Shown here in pieces: positions 1-10,915 of a stretch of 64,000 nt of DNA. The stretch comes from Oikopleura dioica. Its lineage: Eukaryota; Chordata; Appendicularia; Copelata; Oikopleuridae. The position numbers and the translations under genes are program-made. The notes under the pieces are model-generated. The model ran no database searches and was not told the DNA's origin. It saw nothing but the letters and a program-made list of their open reading frames with translations. The stretch covers positions 2,798,501 through 2,862,500 of the forward strand of contig OU015568.1 in NCBI GenBank assembly GCA_907165135.1. The letters run 5' to 3'. Within the stretch, counting starts at the first letter, position 1. The number at the start of each line of letters is the position of its first letter.

Positions 1-1130
1 TAAAAGGTCGACCAATGTTCGCGTCCATTGTTTTAACAGTTGCGTCGATTTCTTCATAATCTTTGACGGGTTGAAACCATTCAGATCCATTTTGAAGCTT
101 TGGGATGAGATTCTCAGGGGTCCAGTTGTTTGTTTGGCCGTAAGTGATGATTCTCATGAAAGTTCTGCCGTCGTTAAGATTTGGGTCATTAATCAGTAGT
201 CTTTTAAAGAATTGAACAATCTTCTAGCAGTGCGAAGTTTTTTATAGAAGCTTTGTGTTGATTGCCGCTATCTTTCTTATGAAAATATTCCAGTAGGATT
301 TGATTATAAAAAGACTTTTGGTCCTCAAAAAAAAAAGGAAAATTTGTTCGATCCGTTCCTTAGTCCACCAATAATATTTCTAATGACATCGCCATGCAAA
401 GACCCCGACCGAGAAACAATCAGCGTTACGAATCTCTTTCTCTTCGTTGATTTTTCAACTTTCATCTTCTTCAATAATTCTTTCGCTTGAATGTTCATGC
501 TTAGTATCTTCCCATCTTCTTCATTCGCGCTGAAGTTTTCCACCCAGGAATCAGGTCCGAATGATTTTTGTGTTATTCTTATCGCCAATCTTGCGTTGTA
601 AGTGCTCGGCGCTTCGCGAAGTCCGACTTTTGGATAGTCTTCGAGGTGAAATTTGAATTCGAAGTTGAAGTTTTTGCCCTCCATCATCTCGATCACGCAG
701 TTTTTCATAATACAGTTATTGACATACGCATTTGCTTTGATTTCTACATCTTCTTTGCAGCAGATTTTTATGTCGTTTCGCTCATTTATATCTTCCTTCG
801 TTCCAAAGAGATAAAAAGGGTGCACAAGTTGAAATTCTCCATTGATCATTTGTAATTGTTCGACAGTTTCTAAATGAATGACAATTCTTTCTGTCCCTTC
901 CTTCATCGGCCCCATGACAAAATTAAAATTGTCGTTGTAGCAATCCGTCACGCCCATTGCTTCATGAATTCCGTCAATCATTCCTTCATTCAGCGCGTCC
1001 AGATAAGGTCTTGCTTCGTGAGTGTCCATTCGGTCTCTGATGCAATCTTTGACAACATGGAAGACTTTTTCATCTTTTATATACTCGGCGCGAAAGGAGA
1101 GAATATCAGTGCCGAAGTTTTTTGGGGAGG
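1..1130 (-). CDS. Partial gene for a VWA-like domain protein (3' part outside window)
   Basis: Seen: a long open frame covers 325-1029 and stays open upstream to about 1130, so the first Met at 1029 need not be the true start. A second exon in frame lies at 1-220, preceded by an AG acceptor, and runs off the window. Near the end of the first exon is a beta strand followed by S-R-S-G-S-L and an amphipathic helix; the second exon continues with a strand (FMRIITYG) typical of VWA strand 2. Family knowledge: VWA domains bind metal through D-x-S-x-S (MIDAS). Here the Asp is Ser, so metal binding is probably weakened or lost. The roughly 200 residues before the VWA part resemble nothing I can name. 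The splice junction between the two exons (about 221-365) could not be resolved with GT-AG in phase. The gene is fairly sure, the domain moderately. Confidence 0.55.
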
Positions 1131-1703
1131 AGAAAATTGAACCATCGCCTTTTTTGGGTTATTTCTTGTCTCATTTCTAGTATTTACGAAAACTCACTCA
1201 AAGAGAGAAGAAAGAGCCCTAACCTTGTGGCGGCTTTGAATATGATTTCTTTGATGCCTGCTCTTCTGTAGGCCAAAATGTGAGCTCATAATAACAAAAG
1301 GCTTGCTTTCCCCGCAGCTCGATCCTTGGAAAATTCTCCTTTGCCAACAAAAAACAAAGAAAAACTTACCGAGATTTCGCATGCCTTAGTTCAAGGCTCG
1401 TTATATTCGCCCCCTTCGCATTGTATATGCTTGTGGGAACGAAATTGGATTCGATCACCATTTTTTTCTCTAAAAAATGAGCTGAACCACAGCTTTTTTC
1501 ACGCGCGCAAGGGAAAGTTTTACGAGAGCGCGCAAATATTGACCCTGTTATGAGTAGCGAGACTGTTTTCCCTTTTTACGGACATAAAAAGAGCCCCTCG
1601 AGCTAATTTCGACTCATAATTTGGGAATGATTTTTGAGATAAAATGAAGAGCAACAACCACCGCTACACGAAGCATGCGATCACAATAAAATAGTACAAG
1701 AAG

Positions 1704-1781
1704 ATTAGATTCCCCTGCCGATTGCCTCAAAAATGCAAAAATGAGGACTAAAAATTGTCATTATCATTTGTTTATTTACAG
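1704..1781 (+). pseudogene. Duplicated 3' end of the neighbouring C-type lectin gene
   Basis: These 78 bases match 3884-3961, which encodes the last residues, the stop codon and the 3' flank of the downstream lectin gene, with only about two differences. The rest of the lectin is absent here, so this is a broken copy. It lies about 200 bases upstream of the intact lectin's start, as expected from a local tandem duplication followed by loss. The remainder of 1141-1980 holds no gene I can support. Confidence 0.75.
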
Positions 1782-1980
1782 CTTTGTTTATGAACAAAGC
1801 ATAATTTTTATCTTTGTTCATTTAGTTCTGATGAAGTGTGCGCATAATTATGGCGCTATCTTGTTTCCTCAACTGAAAATTTCAAATAAATCTGCCGATA
1901 TTTCGTGCAATCTGCGGATAAGCATGCATTTATTCCTCAAGAAATCGAGGAAACTAGCCACTTTCTGATCAAAGAACAAA

Positions 1981-3931
1981 ATGACTCGAAAAAGAAACCG
2001 TTTATTATTTTTTCTTGGGATAGCAGTGTCGTTTGCAGCAATTGGGACAATTTTGAGTTCTCCCAAATTCTTTCAGAAAATTTTTTTTCAAGAGGATGAG
2101 TCTTCGGAAAAAGAAACTACAAATAGCCCGAGCTTCACAACAAACTCTTTTGAATCATCAAACACATCCATTTCGACGATCACACATGGTATTTGCAAGT
2201 TTTTTTAAAAAGACAGAGTGATTTTTAGCAAAAACACAAACAACAACGGAGCCTTCTATTTCTACAGATATATTTACCACAGCAAGAACACAGAAAATGA
2301 CGAGTAAGAGCACTTACTTGCGAAGAATATTTCTGCCATAATTCCAATATCTGTCCTAAAGATCGGGGTTCGAAATCGCCTAGGCGAATTCGCCTAAAAA
2401 GCTATGCTAAGCTAGGCTAGGCGAATTCGCCTAGCTGCCTAGCTAGACGAGGATTCTTGAAATTTCGCCTAGCCTAGCATAGCCTAGTCTCATACTGGAG
2501 GCTCCAGTCTGGAGCCTTAGGCGAAGCTAGGCGACAACGCGAAAATGAAAATTTGCCTTGAATTTCGCCTAGGCGAAGAAATAAGGCGAATTTAGGCGAA
2601 GTTTAGGCAGATCTAGGCGAGATCTAGGCAGATTTAGGCGAAATCTAGGCAGCTCCAGGCGAAAATTTGCCTAATTCTCGCTTCTCGCCTTATTTTTGCC
2701 TAATCTCCTAGAAAAATTAAAATGAATCGCGTTTTCGCTTTTTTCGCCTAGATTCGCCTAGCCTAGGTTAGCCAAGAGTCTGTGACAAAAAATTCTCCTA
2801 GCTTTTTGAAAATCCGCTCTGCCTAGCCTAGCGACTTTTTGGCCCGATTTCGAACCCTGCTCAAGATCAATTCCAATCGAAATCCGAAACACGTAAATGC
2901 CCGACTTCATACACTGGAGAAAATTGCGAATGCCCACCAATTTTTGTCTTTCAAAAAGATGAGTCTGGGAATCTCATCGAAGAAGATTACGTCTCTGCAC
3001 ATGAAATTTGCCGCAGCCAAGATGGATACATTGCCTTTTTCATAAATGAACAAGAATACAATAGCTCATAGTTAGAAAAATAATTTTAAAATTTTTGTGA
3101 GTCCGCGTGCGAAAAAAATGCATGCAAGGGTTTTTTTTTTCAAACTAAGCAACAGCTATCTTCAAGTCGAACAAGAAACTCGTCTTCAGTATCTTAAACA
3201 CTGGCCAGCACTAGCGAGGGAATACTTGGGTAGGCTCAAAACTTATGTTTTTTTTCCATTCAGAGTTGCAAATTTGCTGAGCTGAGCTGGCTGACTGCTC
3301 AACTCAGCTCAGTAATTTTGGAAAATGATCTGATCTGCTCAGCTCAGCTCAGACAATTCTCACTCAGCTCAGCTCAGCTCAATTTTTTTCGAACATGATC
3401 TGTTCTGCTTAGCTCAGCTCAGGTCAGACAACTATCATTTAGCTCAGCTCAGCTCGGCTCAATGATTTGAATACAATTATACTACCAAAAAACAGTAAAA
3501 AACAGCTCAGCTCAGCTAAGCTTTGATAAGGGACCGCTCAGCTCAGCTTAACTCAACTCTCTTAAACAAAAGGTCAGCTCAGCTCAGCTCCGCTCAATGA
3601 CCTCTGAAAAAGGCCAGCTCAGTAACCTCGGAAATAGGCCAGCTCAGCTTAGAGAAATTTTCACTAAGGTCAGCTTAGAAAAATTAATCAAAATTTGCAA
3701 CTCTGTTTTCAATCATATTCAGGATATCATTCGTGTGAGCTACCTACTTTTTACACAGATGACGGGAATGAAGCAACCTGGCTCAACTGGGCGCCAAACG
3801 AGCCAAATAACCTTGATGGACTGGAATATTGTGTCACCATGACAGAAGCGGATCTTTTCAACGACTACTTTTGTCATTTCAAAATTAGATTCGCCTGCCG
3901 ATTGCCTCAAAAATGCAAAAACGAGGACTAA
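1981..3931 (+). CDS. Type II membrane C-type lectin
   Basis: Five exons join with matching phase: 1981-2188, 2229-2303, 2866-3070, 3150-3229, 3723-3931, giving 258 aa. Residues about 8-26 are a hydrophobic signal anchor. A Ser/Thr-rich stalk follows to about residue 95, then a short Cys-rich segment (KCPTSYTGENCEC) and a C-type lectin domain to the end. The domain keeps an E-P-N triplet and an FNDYFC block, where the classical WND becomes FND; EPN in C-type lectins usually goes with calcium-dependent mannose-type sugar binding, so such specificity is inferred. The protein should sit in the plasma membrane with the lectin outside. Introns 2 and 4 contain transposable elements (2364-2859 and 3261-3705). 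All introns are GT-AG. The start is chosen because the frame opens directly into the signal anchor. Confidence 0.82.
2364..2859. mobile_element. hAT-like non-autonomous element with TAGGCGAA-type repeat core
   Basis: The left end reads CGGGGTTCGAAAT and the right end ATTTCGAACCCTG, inverted repeats with one mismatch. The flanking 8-bp copies are CTAAAGAT (2356-2363) and CTCAAGAT (2860-2867), 7 of 8 identical, the target-site duplication length of hAT transposons. The interior is almost entirely degenerate copies of TAGGCGAA and its complement TTCGCCTA, many forming palindromes. No transposase frame is present. It lies in lectin intron 2, and the right target copy contains the splice acceptor now used. 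Confidence 0.75.
3261..3705. mobile_element. hAT-like non-autonomous element with AGCTC repeat core
   Basis: Perfect 15-bp terminal inverted repeats, CAGAGTTGCAAATTT at the left and its complement at the right. The flanks TTTCCATT (3253-3260) and TTTTCAAT (3706-3713) agree at 6 of 8 positions, so the target duplication is degraded or doubtful. The interior is a run of degenerate AGCTCAGCTC copies. It sits in lectin intron 4. Confidence 0.6.
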
Positions 3932-4038
3932 AAATTGTCATTATCATTTGTTTATTTACAGTTGAATATTATGCTTGCATCATGTACAAAAAAGAAAACG
4001 AACAGTGCGCGAAAAAAAATGTGCTTTGAGCAGATGAA

Positions 4039-5016
4039 TTACAGTCGTGGTTGATCGTAAACTTTGCTCCTGTCGATGGATGTGTTGAATCCGTGGCCTG
4101 CGTAGATGTGTCCGTCCAAGTTTGACATGATCTGGTGCATTGGGAGTGAGAAGAGCGGGACCTGAGATTGTTGGTAAGGAAAAGTGGAGAAAGATTTTGG
4201 ACTTACAATTCCGTGATGATGTCGGTTAGCAAGAGCTCGCTGCATCGGGTAGGCGCCGTAAGAGTTGTTCGAGGTTCTGTAGAGCGGGTGCTGGTACGGG
4301 GTGAACTCGGTGGCGTATGGGCACGAGCCCTCGGGGCAAGATGCTCGGAGCCGCTCGGTTCTTCGGGCGAGCCAAATGTAGTGAGACTAGAAAATCATGT
4401 TTAAAATTTTTCCGAGATGAAAAATCTCTAGAACGCAATTTATTTTGATTCCTACCTGATGCATGCAAGGCATGGCGCAATCGTTATTCGTGAAGAAATC
4501 AGGATCAGATGCATCACTGTCGTTGATTTCGGAGCCGGCTTCCGATGAGTCGGTGTGAATATCGTCGCAGTTTTCCTCGTCGGAGCTCACGTCTTCCAGG
4601 ACGGGCTCGTTTTCACCGCAATCGGTGACTCGTGGAAGCGTCGTCTCGCTCGTCGCTTTTTCTAGAGCTTGATTTGTTTGCTAAAAAGATTTTTTAGATG
4701 GAGGATTTTTTCAAGCCGAAAGAATCATTTCTTTCATTCAGCGTTCAAAAGCCGCATGCGGCTTTTACAAAAACTTTAACAGAAATCTAGTGATTTGACT
4801 CAAAAAGTGAGAAAACGGCTTTTTCTTTAGGAAAATTTCTCAAGATCAATTTAAATCTTTATATCAGTCAACATCTCAAAAAACAAGTATAAATACCTCT
4901 AAAAGACCCTCAAGTCTCTGCTTCTCCGTGACAAGGACTCTGATGTACTCGTGGATGAGATCTGGCTTCTTTCGTGCAATGAAGAGCTTGTCGTATGCTG
5001 AGCTGAAGTTCGACAT
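4039..5016 (-). CDS. Unrecognised 215-aa protein with acidic middle and N-terminal coiled coil
   Basis: Four exons in transcription order, 5016-4897, 4680-4456, 4386-4207 and 4161-4039, all phase 0 with GT-AG introns, total 215 aa. Seen: N-terminal helix (LIHEYIRVLVTEKQ) with coiled-coil character, then a strongly acidic Ser/Asp/Glu stretch, then a Tyr/Pro/Arg-rich part containing ARRTERLRASC and a His run (NRHHHG). No signal peptide or membrane segment, so probably cytoplasmic or nuclear. I do not recognise a family. The start at 5016 is chosen because the frame upstream is low-complexity and looks non-coding; a slightly longer protein is possible. The exon structure is well supported, the function unknown. 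Confidence 0.75.
4747..4766. repeat. Perfect 20-bp palindrome
   Basis: AAAAGCCGCATGCGGCTTTT is its own reverse complement. Related hairpins with AAAGCCGC and GCGGCTTT arms occur at about 56321-56367. It lies in intron 1 of the minus-strand gene; no function is evident. Confidence 0.7.
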
Positions 5017-5324
5017 CGGGAAAAATGAACTTTCTTCGTTAAAACTTTCTTTGAAACAAACGAACTGGGGCTGCGAGGGTGTCGCGAAAATGGGAAAAAC
5101 GCCTTTTTTGTGGAAGCGCAAAAAACTAACTGACGAAAAATGGGAAAAATCGAAAACAACGAGGTGCGCTCTAGAGATTCTAGAGCTTTTCTCCGATTTT
5201 TGAAAATTTCAAAAACAACTCTTTCTTGATTTCAACAACAACTCGATAATTCAGATTCAGGTTCAGCTTTTTATTGCGAATATGAGGTGATAAGTTACAG
5301 AAAATATATTTTTAAATACAGTGA

Positions 5325-6750
5325 TCAGTTTTCGTAAAAATTCTTCCAACCTGGCCATTGTTTTTTGAAGATTTTTTTGCTCAAACTTAGTTCTGGCATG
5401 ATCATATGCTGACAGAGGACGCTCTTTTTGCCCGTTTCGGACAGCTGAAGTACATTTAAACCAAAATTATGATTGAGATTAACCTCAAAAGCTTTGAGTT
5501 TAATTCCTCCGCCAGGGTTATATTGGCAGCTTCTATCATTTGGCGGGCAGACTTTTTCTCCAGCAAGGCAGAATCGTTTGATTTCCTCGAGTTTTGTTTC
5601 AAGAATTTTCATGTCTTCATCAAAATTCGGGTAGGATTCGACTTTATCCCAAAAAGAACTGTTGAAATGATCGTAAATTGCATTGTCGAACGAGTTCCAC
5701 TCTCGCATTTTTTGCGCTAGAATTCGAAATTAGCCTCTTTTACTTCCTCTAAGTTTCTTGGCTTACCTAAATCATCAGAGATCGGTTTCTTCTCCGATCT
5801 CTCATTTGTCACGAAAAAGAGGACATCCTCCCACTCCCAACAGAGCTCGTTCCTCAGCAATATCATGCTCTCCTTGAAATAGTCCGACAAAACAACAAGA
5901 TCCAGTGTCTTATCAAGGTATTCAATGCTTTCGTGAATCTTCTCAAGTTTCGTCCACTCAAGACCAAGGTCAAAAGCGAGATGATTTCGGGCAAAGACGT
6001 CGTTTCCATGCGGTCCAACGGGGTTCTGGTGGTTGTAAAAGGCATCAGGGTTGGCGTAGAAAGTTTCGATATTTCCTGCTTTTCTGTAAGGGGCGGAAGT
6101 ATCTTTCATGTACCTGGAATAGATATAAAAGGGAAATGAAAAATATAGCTCACCCAAAAGAACTTTCATAGAGCGAAGGGATGTCCCTTAAAATCGTGAT
6201 TCTCTTAGCACCCGGAAACGTATCGTAAAGCTCGTTCGATGCGCGCAAATGATTCGCAATTATTACCGGCTTCTCTCCATCAGGAAACTCCTTCAACATC
6301 CATTCTCCAAACGGCTGAGGATAATAAAATCTATTGCCGCTGTTTTTCGGAAGAGCGATTTTCAAATCGTGTTTCAGACTGAAAATGGTCATGAAGAAAA
6401 AGGATTGACATCGTAATTAACCCGTATCGAAGGAAGATATTTTGAAGAGTTGAAGAGGCAGTTTTGTGAGTTTTAACAAAAACCACACTATTTGTTGGAC
6501 TGCATTGTCCTTTTTCATCTTCTTTTTCTTGATTTTCTTCAATGAAAATTCTCTCTTGAGTTTCTTCAATCAGCTGTCGCTCCTCGTAGACCTCTTTGCA
6601 TTCGGAAAAAGACCTAAAAATAGAAGCAACAAGCATTAGTCATTTAATTAACTGGATGTTGTAGATCGAGCCCAAGATCATCAAAAGCGAAGCGACGAGA
6701 AAAAACAGCGTTCGATTTGTTATTTCATCTTTTTTGAATTTTATTCCCAT
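5325..6750 (-). CDS. Galactose-3-O-sulfotransferase-like Golgi enzyme
   Basis: Five exons in transcription order, 6750-6653, 6613-6422, 6378-6154, 6113-5767 and 5716-5325, join in phase with GT-AG introns to 417 aa, the usual size of the Gal3ST/cerebroside sulfotransferase family. Residues about 14-31 form a single membrane anchor (TLFFLVASLLMILGSIYNI) with a short basic cytoplasmic tail, as in type II Golgi enzymes. The 5' PAPS-binding loop is visible as FVKTHKTASSTLQN; ITILRDIPSLYESSF is the family's 3'-phosphate region, and the YANPDAFYNHQNP block with the following ARNHLAFDLG is typical of Gal3ST. Expected role: sulfate transfer from PAPS to the 3-OH of a terminal galactose on glycolipid or glycoprotein; the acceptor is inferred only. 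Nothing suggests damage. Confidence 0.85.
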
Positions 6751-7859
6751 TCTTCACTGAATATTTACGCTTGTTTATTTTGAATGTTCTCTTTTTCTAT
6801 GAAACGATGTTCTTTGGAAGACATTTTGATGGAGTGGAATTCACCACTTGTTCAAATGAATAATTCTTAGCTTCATGACAAGTAAAAAGTAGTTATTTTC
6901 GAAGACTAGTAATTTTTTTGAAAGAGCCACGTGTTTAATTTTTTCTCGAAGACAACGCTTCTTTATCATTATAAACATATTACAAATTTCAAGATCTTTT
7001 TTTAACAAGTTGTTTTGACGCTCAAGAAAAAAAAGCTCAGAAAATTAAACCAACCAAAACTCATCTATAAATAGAATCTAACAATAATCTCCTCAAATCA
7101 CCTTCTTAGTGGGCTTTTCTCTGTTTTCTTTCCACCGAAAGTCACGAATTTAAATTTTTTATTGATAGCATCGCCGCCATCGCCTGTAGCCGATTTTTTT
7201 CGCAACTATTTTGAAATTTTTCGAACGTCGAACTCCTCTTCTTATTTTTGACAATGCAGCGGACTCATTTAATTGAAAAAACAACGAAACAAAAGATTCT
7301 GTATAAGGGGAGAAATTGCTTGTCTCTTATTATTTTACTCCTTAAATCTCCGCGGGAAATTTTATTCTAGAGGATTTTTATACAATGAGGCTTTGAAAAG
7401 CCAACCCTACGGGCAGCGCAATCAATATTCACCTTGAACCTGTGAAATCGATCTGAAGGATGACTCTTTGGTCATTTAGACTAAAAAAGCGATGGTTCAA
7501 GTTTTGACCCCCAAATGCATATTTCGCAAATAACTTTGCAGTTTTTAACAGGGCTAAAATGAGATGAGAAAATATCCAGCCCTGGTTTTTAATCATAAAT
7601 TTTAACGCTAAATGAGTTTCTTAATAAAACGTCAGACTTATTTTATAATCTCAAAAATGCTCAACAGGAAATTAACATCGTTAGAAATTGAGTTTTCTAA
7701 TATTAACAAACCATAAAAGAGCAGCGGTGTTTTTGGTACGCTTGATGATGGCGCCAATGAGCCGTTCTTTATGAGAACTCTTAAATTTACGAAAGGTTGA
7801 CCTTCATTCAGCCACTTGAGAAATTTCCCTAGAGAATATCTTAGGAGAAACTAACGATA
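6751..7859. other. Intergenic, no gene seen
   Basis: AT-rich sequence between two divergently transcribed genes. No frame with coding character was found. It carries the 36-bp micro-element described separately and presumably both promoters. Confidence 0.6.
7549..7584. mobile_element. 36-bp micro hAT-like element with perfect 8-bp target duplication
   Basis: Starts CAGGGCT and ends ATATCCAGCCCTG. It is flanked on both sides by the identical octamer GTTTTTAA (7541-7548 and 7585-7592). The termini match those of the 492-bp element at 15709-16200 (CAGGGCTGGATAT). It appears to be a minimal internal-deletion derivative of that family. Confidence 0.75.
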
Positions 7860-9960
7860 ATGAAACTTGGATTTAGCCTTCTCGGATTGACAACTGCTTC
7901 GCATTTCAGAGGTGGAGGTCTTCAGGTAAAACATTTAATCGGCAACTGTCTATATTTTTTGAATTTATTATTACCTTAAATAAAAGGAGGTCTTATTTAA
8001 GGGAAAGACAAATATTGAATTTGATTTCCTTCTTCTTTGAAATAACCTTATTTTTTCTAGTACCGCACCACCAATGACCCGACAAAGCTCGAAGTAACCC
8101 GTTACATGGGATGGAGCTATTTCAGCGGCGGCTACAGCGGCGGCTGCACTCAAGAGCACATCGACAACCAAACTCCATCGACACAAGGAAGCGAAACAAT
8201 CACCGGCATCGGCTCCGTCCCGGCAACATACATTGTCTCCAACATCGAAAACTCACCAACAGTCGATTCCAGCAGCCACTTCTGCTTCGGAAGCTACACT
8301 TTCGAGATCGACGTCAGCTCGATTACTAGCTTCGATCATACCTACACCGGGTGCTGTACAATTGGCTTTCAGCAAGATGATGGAAGCACCAAGTCAGGTA
8401 ACCCAGAAACGCGGTTTTAGAAGCTCTTCCGAAAAGACCTAAAGAAGCCCTCGGGCTTATAAGCTTTATTTTGCTTATCTTGGACCGCACGTCAAAAGTG
8501 CCTTGGAAATATGCGATTAAGACGTCGCTTCTGACTACGGGAGATTTTCTCCATTTTTAACCGATCTTTTTCTAAAAAAAATTTCTCAACATCAATTTTC
8601 AGGTAATTATGGCTACACTGCTCGAGTCAACGATGTAACAAACAGTTCTCCCCAATTCGCCTCTCCACCAGCAACCTATTTGATGAAAGGATGCGGCGGT
8701 CAAGAATACGCCGTCGCTCCGGTCGACCCTGAAGGTGATACTATTCGATGCAGATGGTCCAGCGAGTCAGAAGCGTACAAAATGGCTCATGACTCCGGTC
8801 TTTCGCAGTTTTCGCTGAATGAAGAGACTTGCGTTGTGACCTATCATCCTGAAAATGATCAGGCTACGACGGGAGGATCGAAGGCGATTGCGGTTCAAGT
8901 TGAGGATTTTGATGCTGACGGAAATCTACTGTAAGTCAAAAAACAAGATCTTTCTTCTAGAAAATTCTTTTTCAGCCATTCCGTTCCACTTGGATTTATC
9001 GCAGTTGTCTCCGAGCCGCAGCTCCCAAGCAGCTCTAGAACTTCTCCCTTTTTCCCTGGACTTCTCTACGCAGGGCTCATTGATGGCGACGACGATCATG
9101 TCGATTTCCCCCTCTCTCGACGCCGACGATCCGCAGAACCAGCCTATTGCGCGGGAAGACCCTCCTTTGTCGGTTCTTCTCCTGCTCAGGCCGAGGAAAA
9201 GATCGAGAGCTACGCTGCTGGAATGACGATTCAAATTGATTGGCAAGCTGAGTATCAGATTGAAGGAGCTACCTACACTGATATCCCCCGCTATCAATTC
9301 GCCAGTCCTGCTGGAATGAGCTGCAGTGCTTTTGATGCGAATGGCGCAGCAACTTGCACTTGGAGCCCAACCGAAAGTCAAGTTGGCGACCATCCTCACT
9401 GCGTTGTCGTCTACGATCCTTATGGTCGATCTTCTGAGCGTCGATGCGTGACAATTAGGCTATTGGAAGCATGCGCGGATGGACTCGAAAGAGTGGGAAA
9501 ATACTGTCTTCCTCCTTGCGCAGCTGGTTGGGAAAGGGATGCAAGCATCAATTGCGTTGATGTGGACGAGTGTGCCACCGGAGTTGCTACTTGCGCGGCG
9601 ACGATTGAAACTTGCGCGAATAACAATGGCGGTTTTACTTGCCCTTGTTCCGCCGGATACGAGCGCAACCCACTTGGAATCTGCGAAGACATCGACGAAT
9701 GCGCTAGAAATACGGACAACTGCGCCAACACCGTCGAGACTTGCGCCAACTCTGTCGGCTCGTTCACCTGTCCATGCGCCTCCGGCTTTGAGCGAAACTC
9801 AGCTGGAGACTGCGTAGACGTCAACGAGTGTTCTAGAAGAGCTCATAGTTGCGCCAAGTTCACGGAAACATGCGTGAACAAATTTGGCTCGTTCACTTGC
9901 GAGAAATCGAAAGGATATAAGTTTCTGATGCTTCAGCAAGCGATGATGTTTGGATTCTGA
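7860..9960 (+). CDS. Secreted protein with three calcium-binding EGF domains
   Basis: Exons 7860-7925, 8061-8397, 8603-8930 and 8976-9960 join in phase (all GT-AG) to 571 aa. The first exon is a signal peptide ending near TASHFRGGG; an HFRGG start after the signal is common in large invertebrate EGF and integrin-beta-like secreted proteins. Residues about 25-430 are Cys-containing extracellular sequence without a family I can name, including a tetrabasic RRRR (about residue 300) that could be a furin site. The C-terminal part has three EGF modules beginning DVDEC, DIDEC and DVNEC; the D-x-D/N-E-C start is the calcium-binding type. The third module lacks its last cysteines, after which the protein ends in a short hydrophobic tail. 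Likely an extracellular matrix or house component; role inferred. Confidence 0.85.
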
Positions 9961-10377
9961 AAATTATAATCTATTTCTGTCGCGACTCAAAAACTATCTC
10001 AATAAAATCGAAGAAAAACAAAATTGATCATGTCAAATTTGCATAAAATTATCGAACTTGAAAATGCCGCATCTGCATGATCGTGTGGTTAGCCAATCGC
10101 GGTTTCGACTCCTCCCCTTCCATTGAGTTTCACGATAATTTATCGTCGATTAATAACTAACGAGCTGCTGCCATTTTCAATAGGTTTTTTTAAGTGAGCA
10201 GTTCTCAAAAGGAAAAATTTTGCCTTTTTGAAATTTTAAATGAGATTATTCAGCATTTTTATCCTCTTTACTTTTTGCCACGGCTTTTCTGTTTATTTTC
10301 TCAACAGAGTTTACAATGAGTGCGTTCAATGTAGAGGAGAACCTAATCTTATTGAGTTAAAGTAATTTAATTAAGCT

Positions 10378-10560
10378 GTATTCTCAAAACACGTCGCGGT
10401 AAACGAAGAAATCGACTTCCGGAAAATCTTGAACGATTGTGACGCTATGCTCTTTAACTTTTTTCTTCCTGAAAATTTGCGAGAGGGAGAACTTGTGGAT
10501 TTTTCAACCGATGGCTCGAATAATAATTTTACGGATCTTCTCCCGGAAAAATTGTACACT
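10378..10560 (+). pseudogene. Gene fragment duplicated at 20085-20215
   Basis: An open stretch encodes a peptide with CDAMLFNFFLPE and FTDLLPEKLYT. The same peptide, diverged and lacking about 40 bases near its start, occurs at 20085-20215 (CDTMLFNFFLPG, FTDFLPEKLYT). Neither copy has a convincing start, splice sites or full-length frame, so both look like broken exon copies of a gene elsewhere. Function unknown. Confidence 0.55.
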
Positions 10561-10688
10561 AGGGTCGGGCATTTTCACGTGATGACCGCTGGACACGCTC
10601 AATTTTTTTTGGGTGATAGCCTGGGGGGTACTGATCACAAAAAACATAGCGGCCCTCGCTTAACCCATCAACACCTTTACCATTTACC

Positions 10689-10915
10689 TTTACCTTTACC
10701 GTTACAATTTTGTAACGCCGTTACAAAAACTCAGATTTTTTTCGCAATAAAAATTATTTTTCATTCCGTAATTCTTATTATTTTGGATATAATAAGCAAT
10801 AAGGCATACCAAAAAGTAGTTTCCTTCAACTCAAGCGCGAAGCGCACACTCGTTCATTGATTTTGATTTTGAATTTTTGTAACGCCGTTACAATTTTGTA
10901 CTTGTAACGTAGCCG
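10689..10915. repeat. Palindromic GTAACGCCGTTAC repeats
   Basis: Two clusters, at about 10700-10730 and 10877-10905, contain GTTACAATTTTGTAACGCC-type strings in opposite order and could form the ends of a small fold-back element. No flanking target duplication was identified. Confidence 0.4.

Noticed and set aside
2364..3705. CRISPR-like array from regular short repeats
   Set aside because: Repeats are degenerate and contiguous with no unique spacers, lie inside eukaryotic introns, and are bounded by transposon ends.
9420..9824. 134-codon minus-strand frame
   Set aside because: Antisense of the Cys-rich EGF exons; regular Cys codons keep the opposite strand open.
10075..10130. tRNA or tRNA-derived SINE (GTGGTTAG and GGTTTCGACTCC strings)
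   Set aside because: B-box has an extra base and no acceptor or anticodon stem can be paired.
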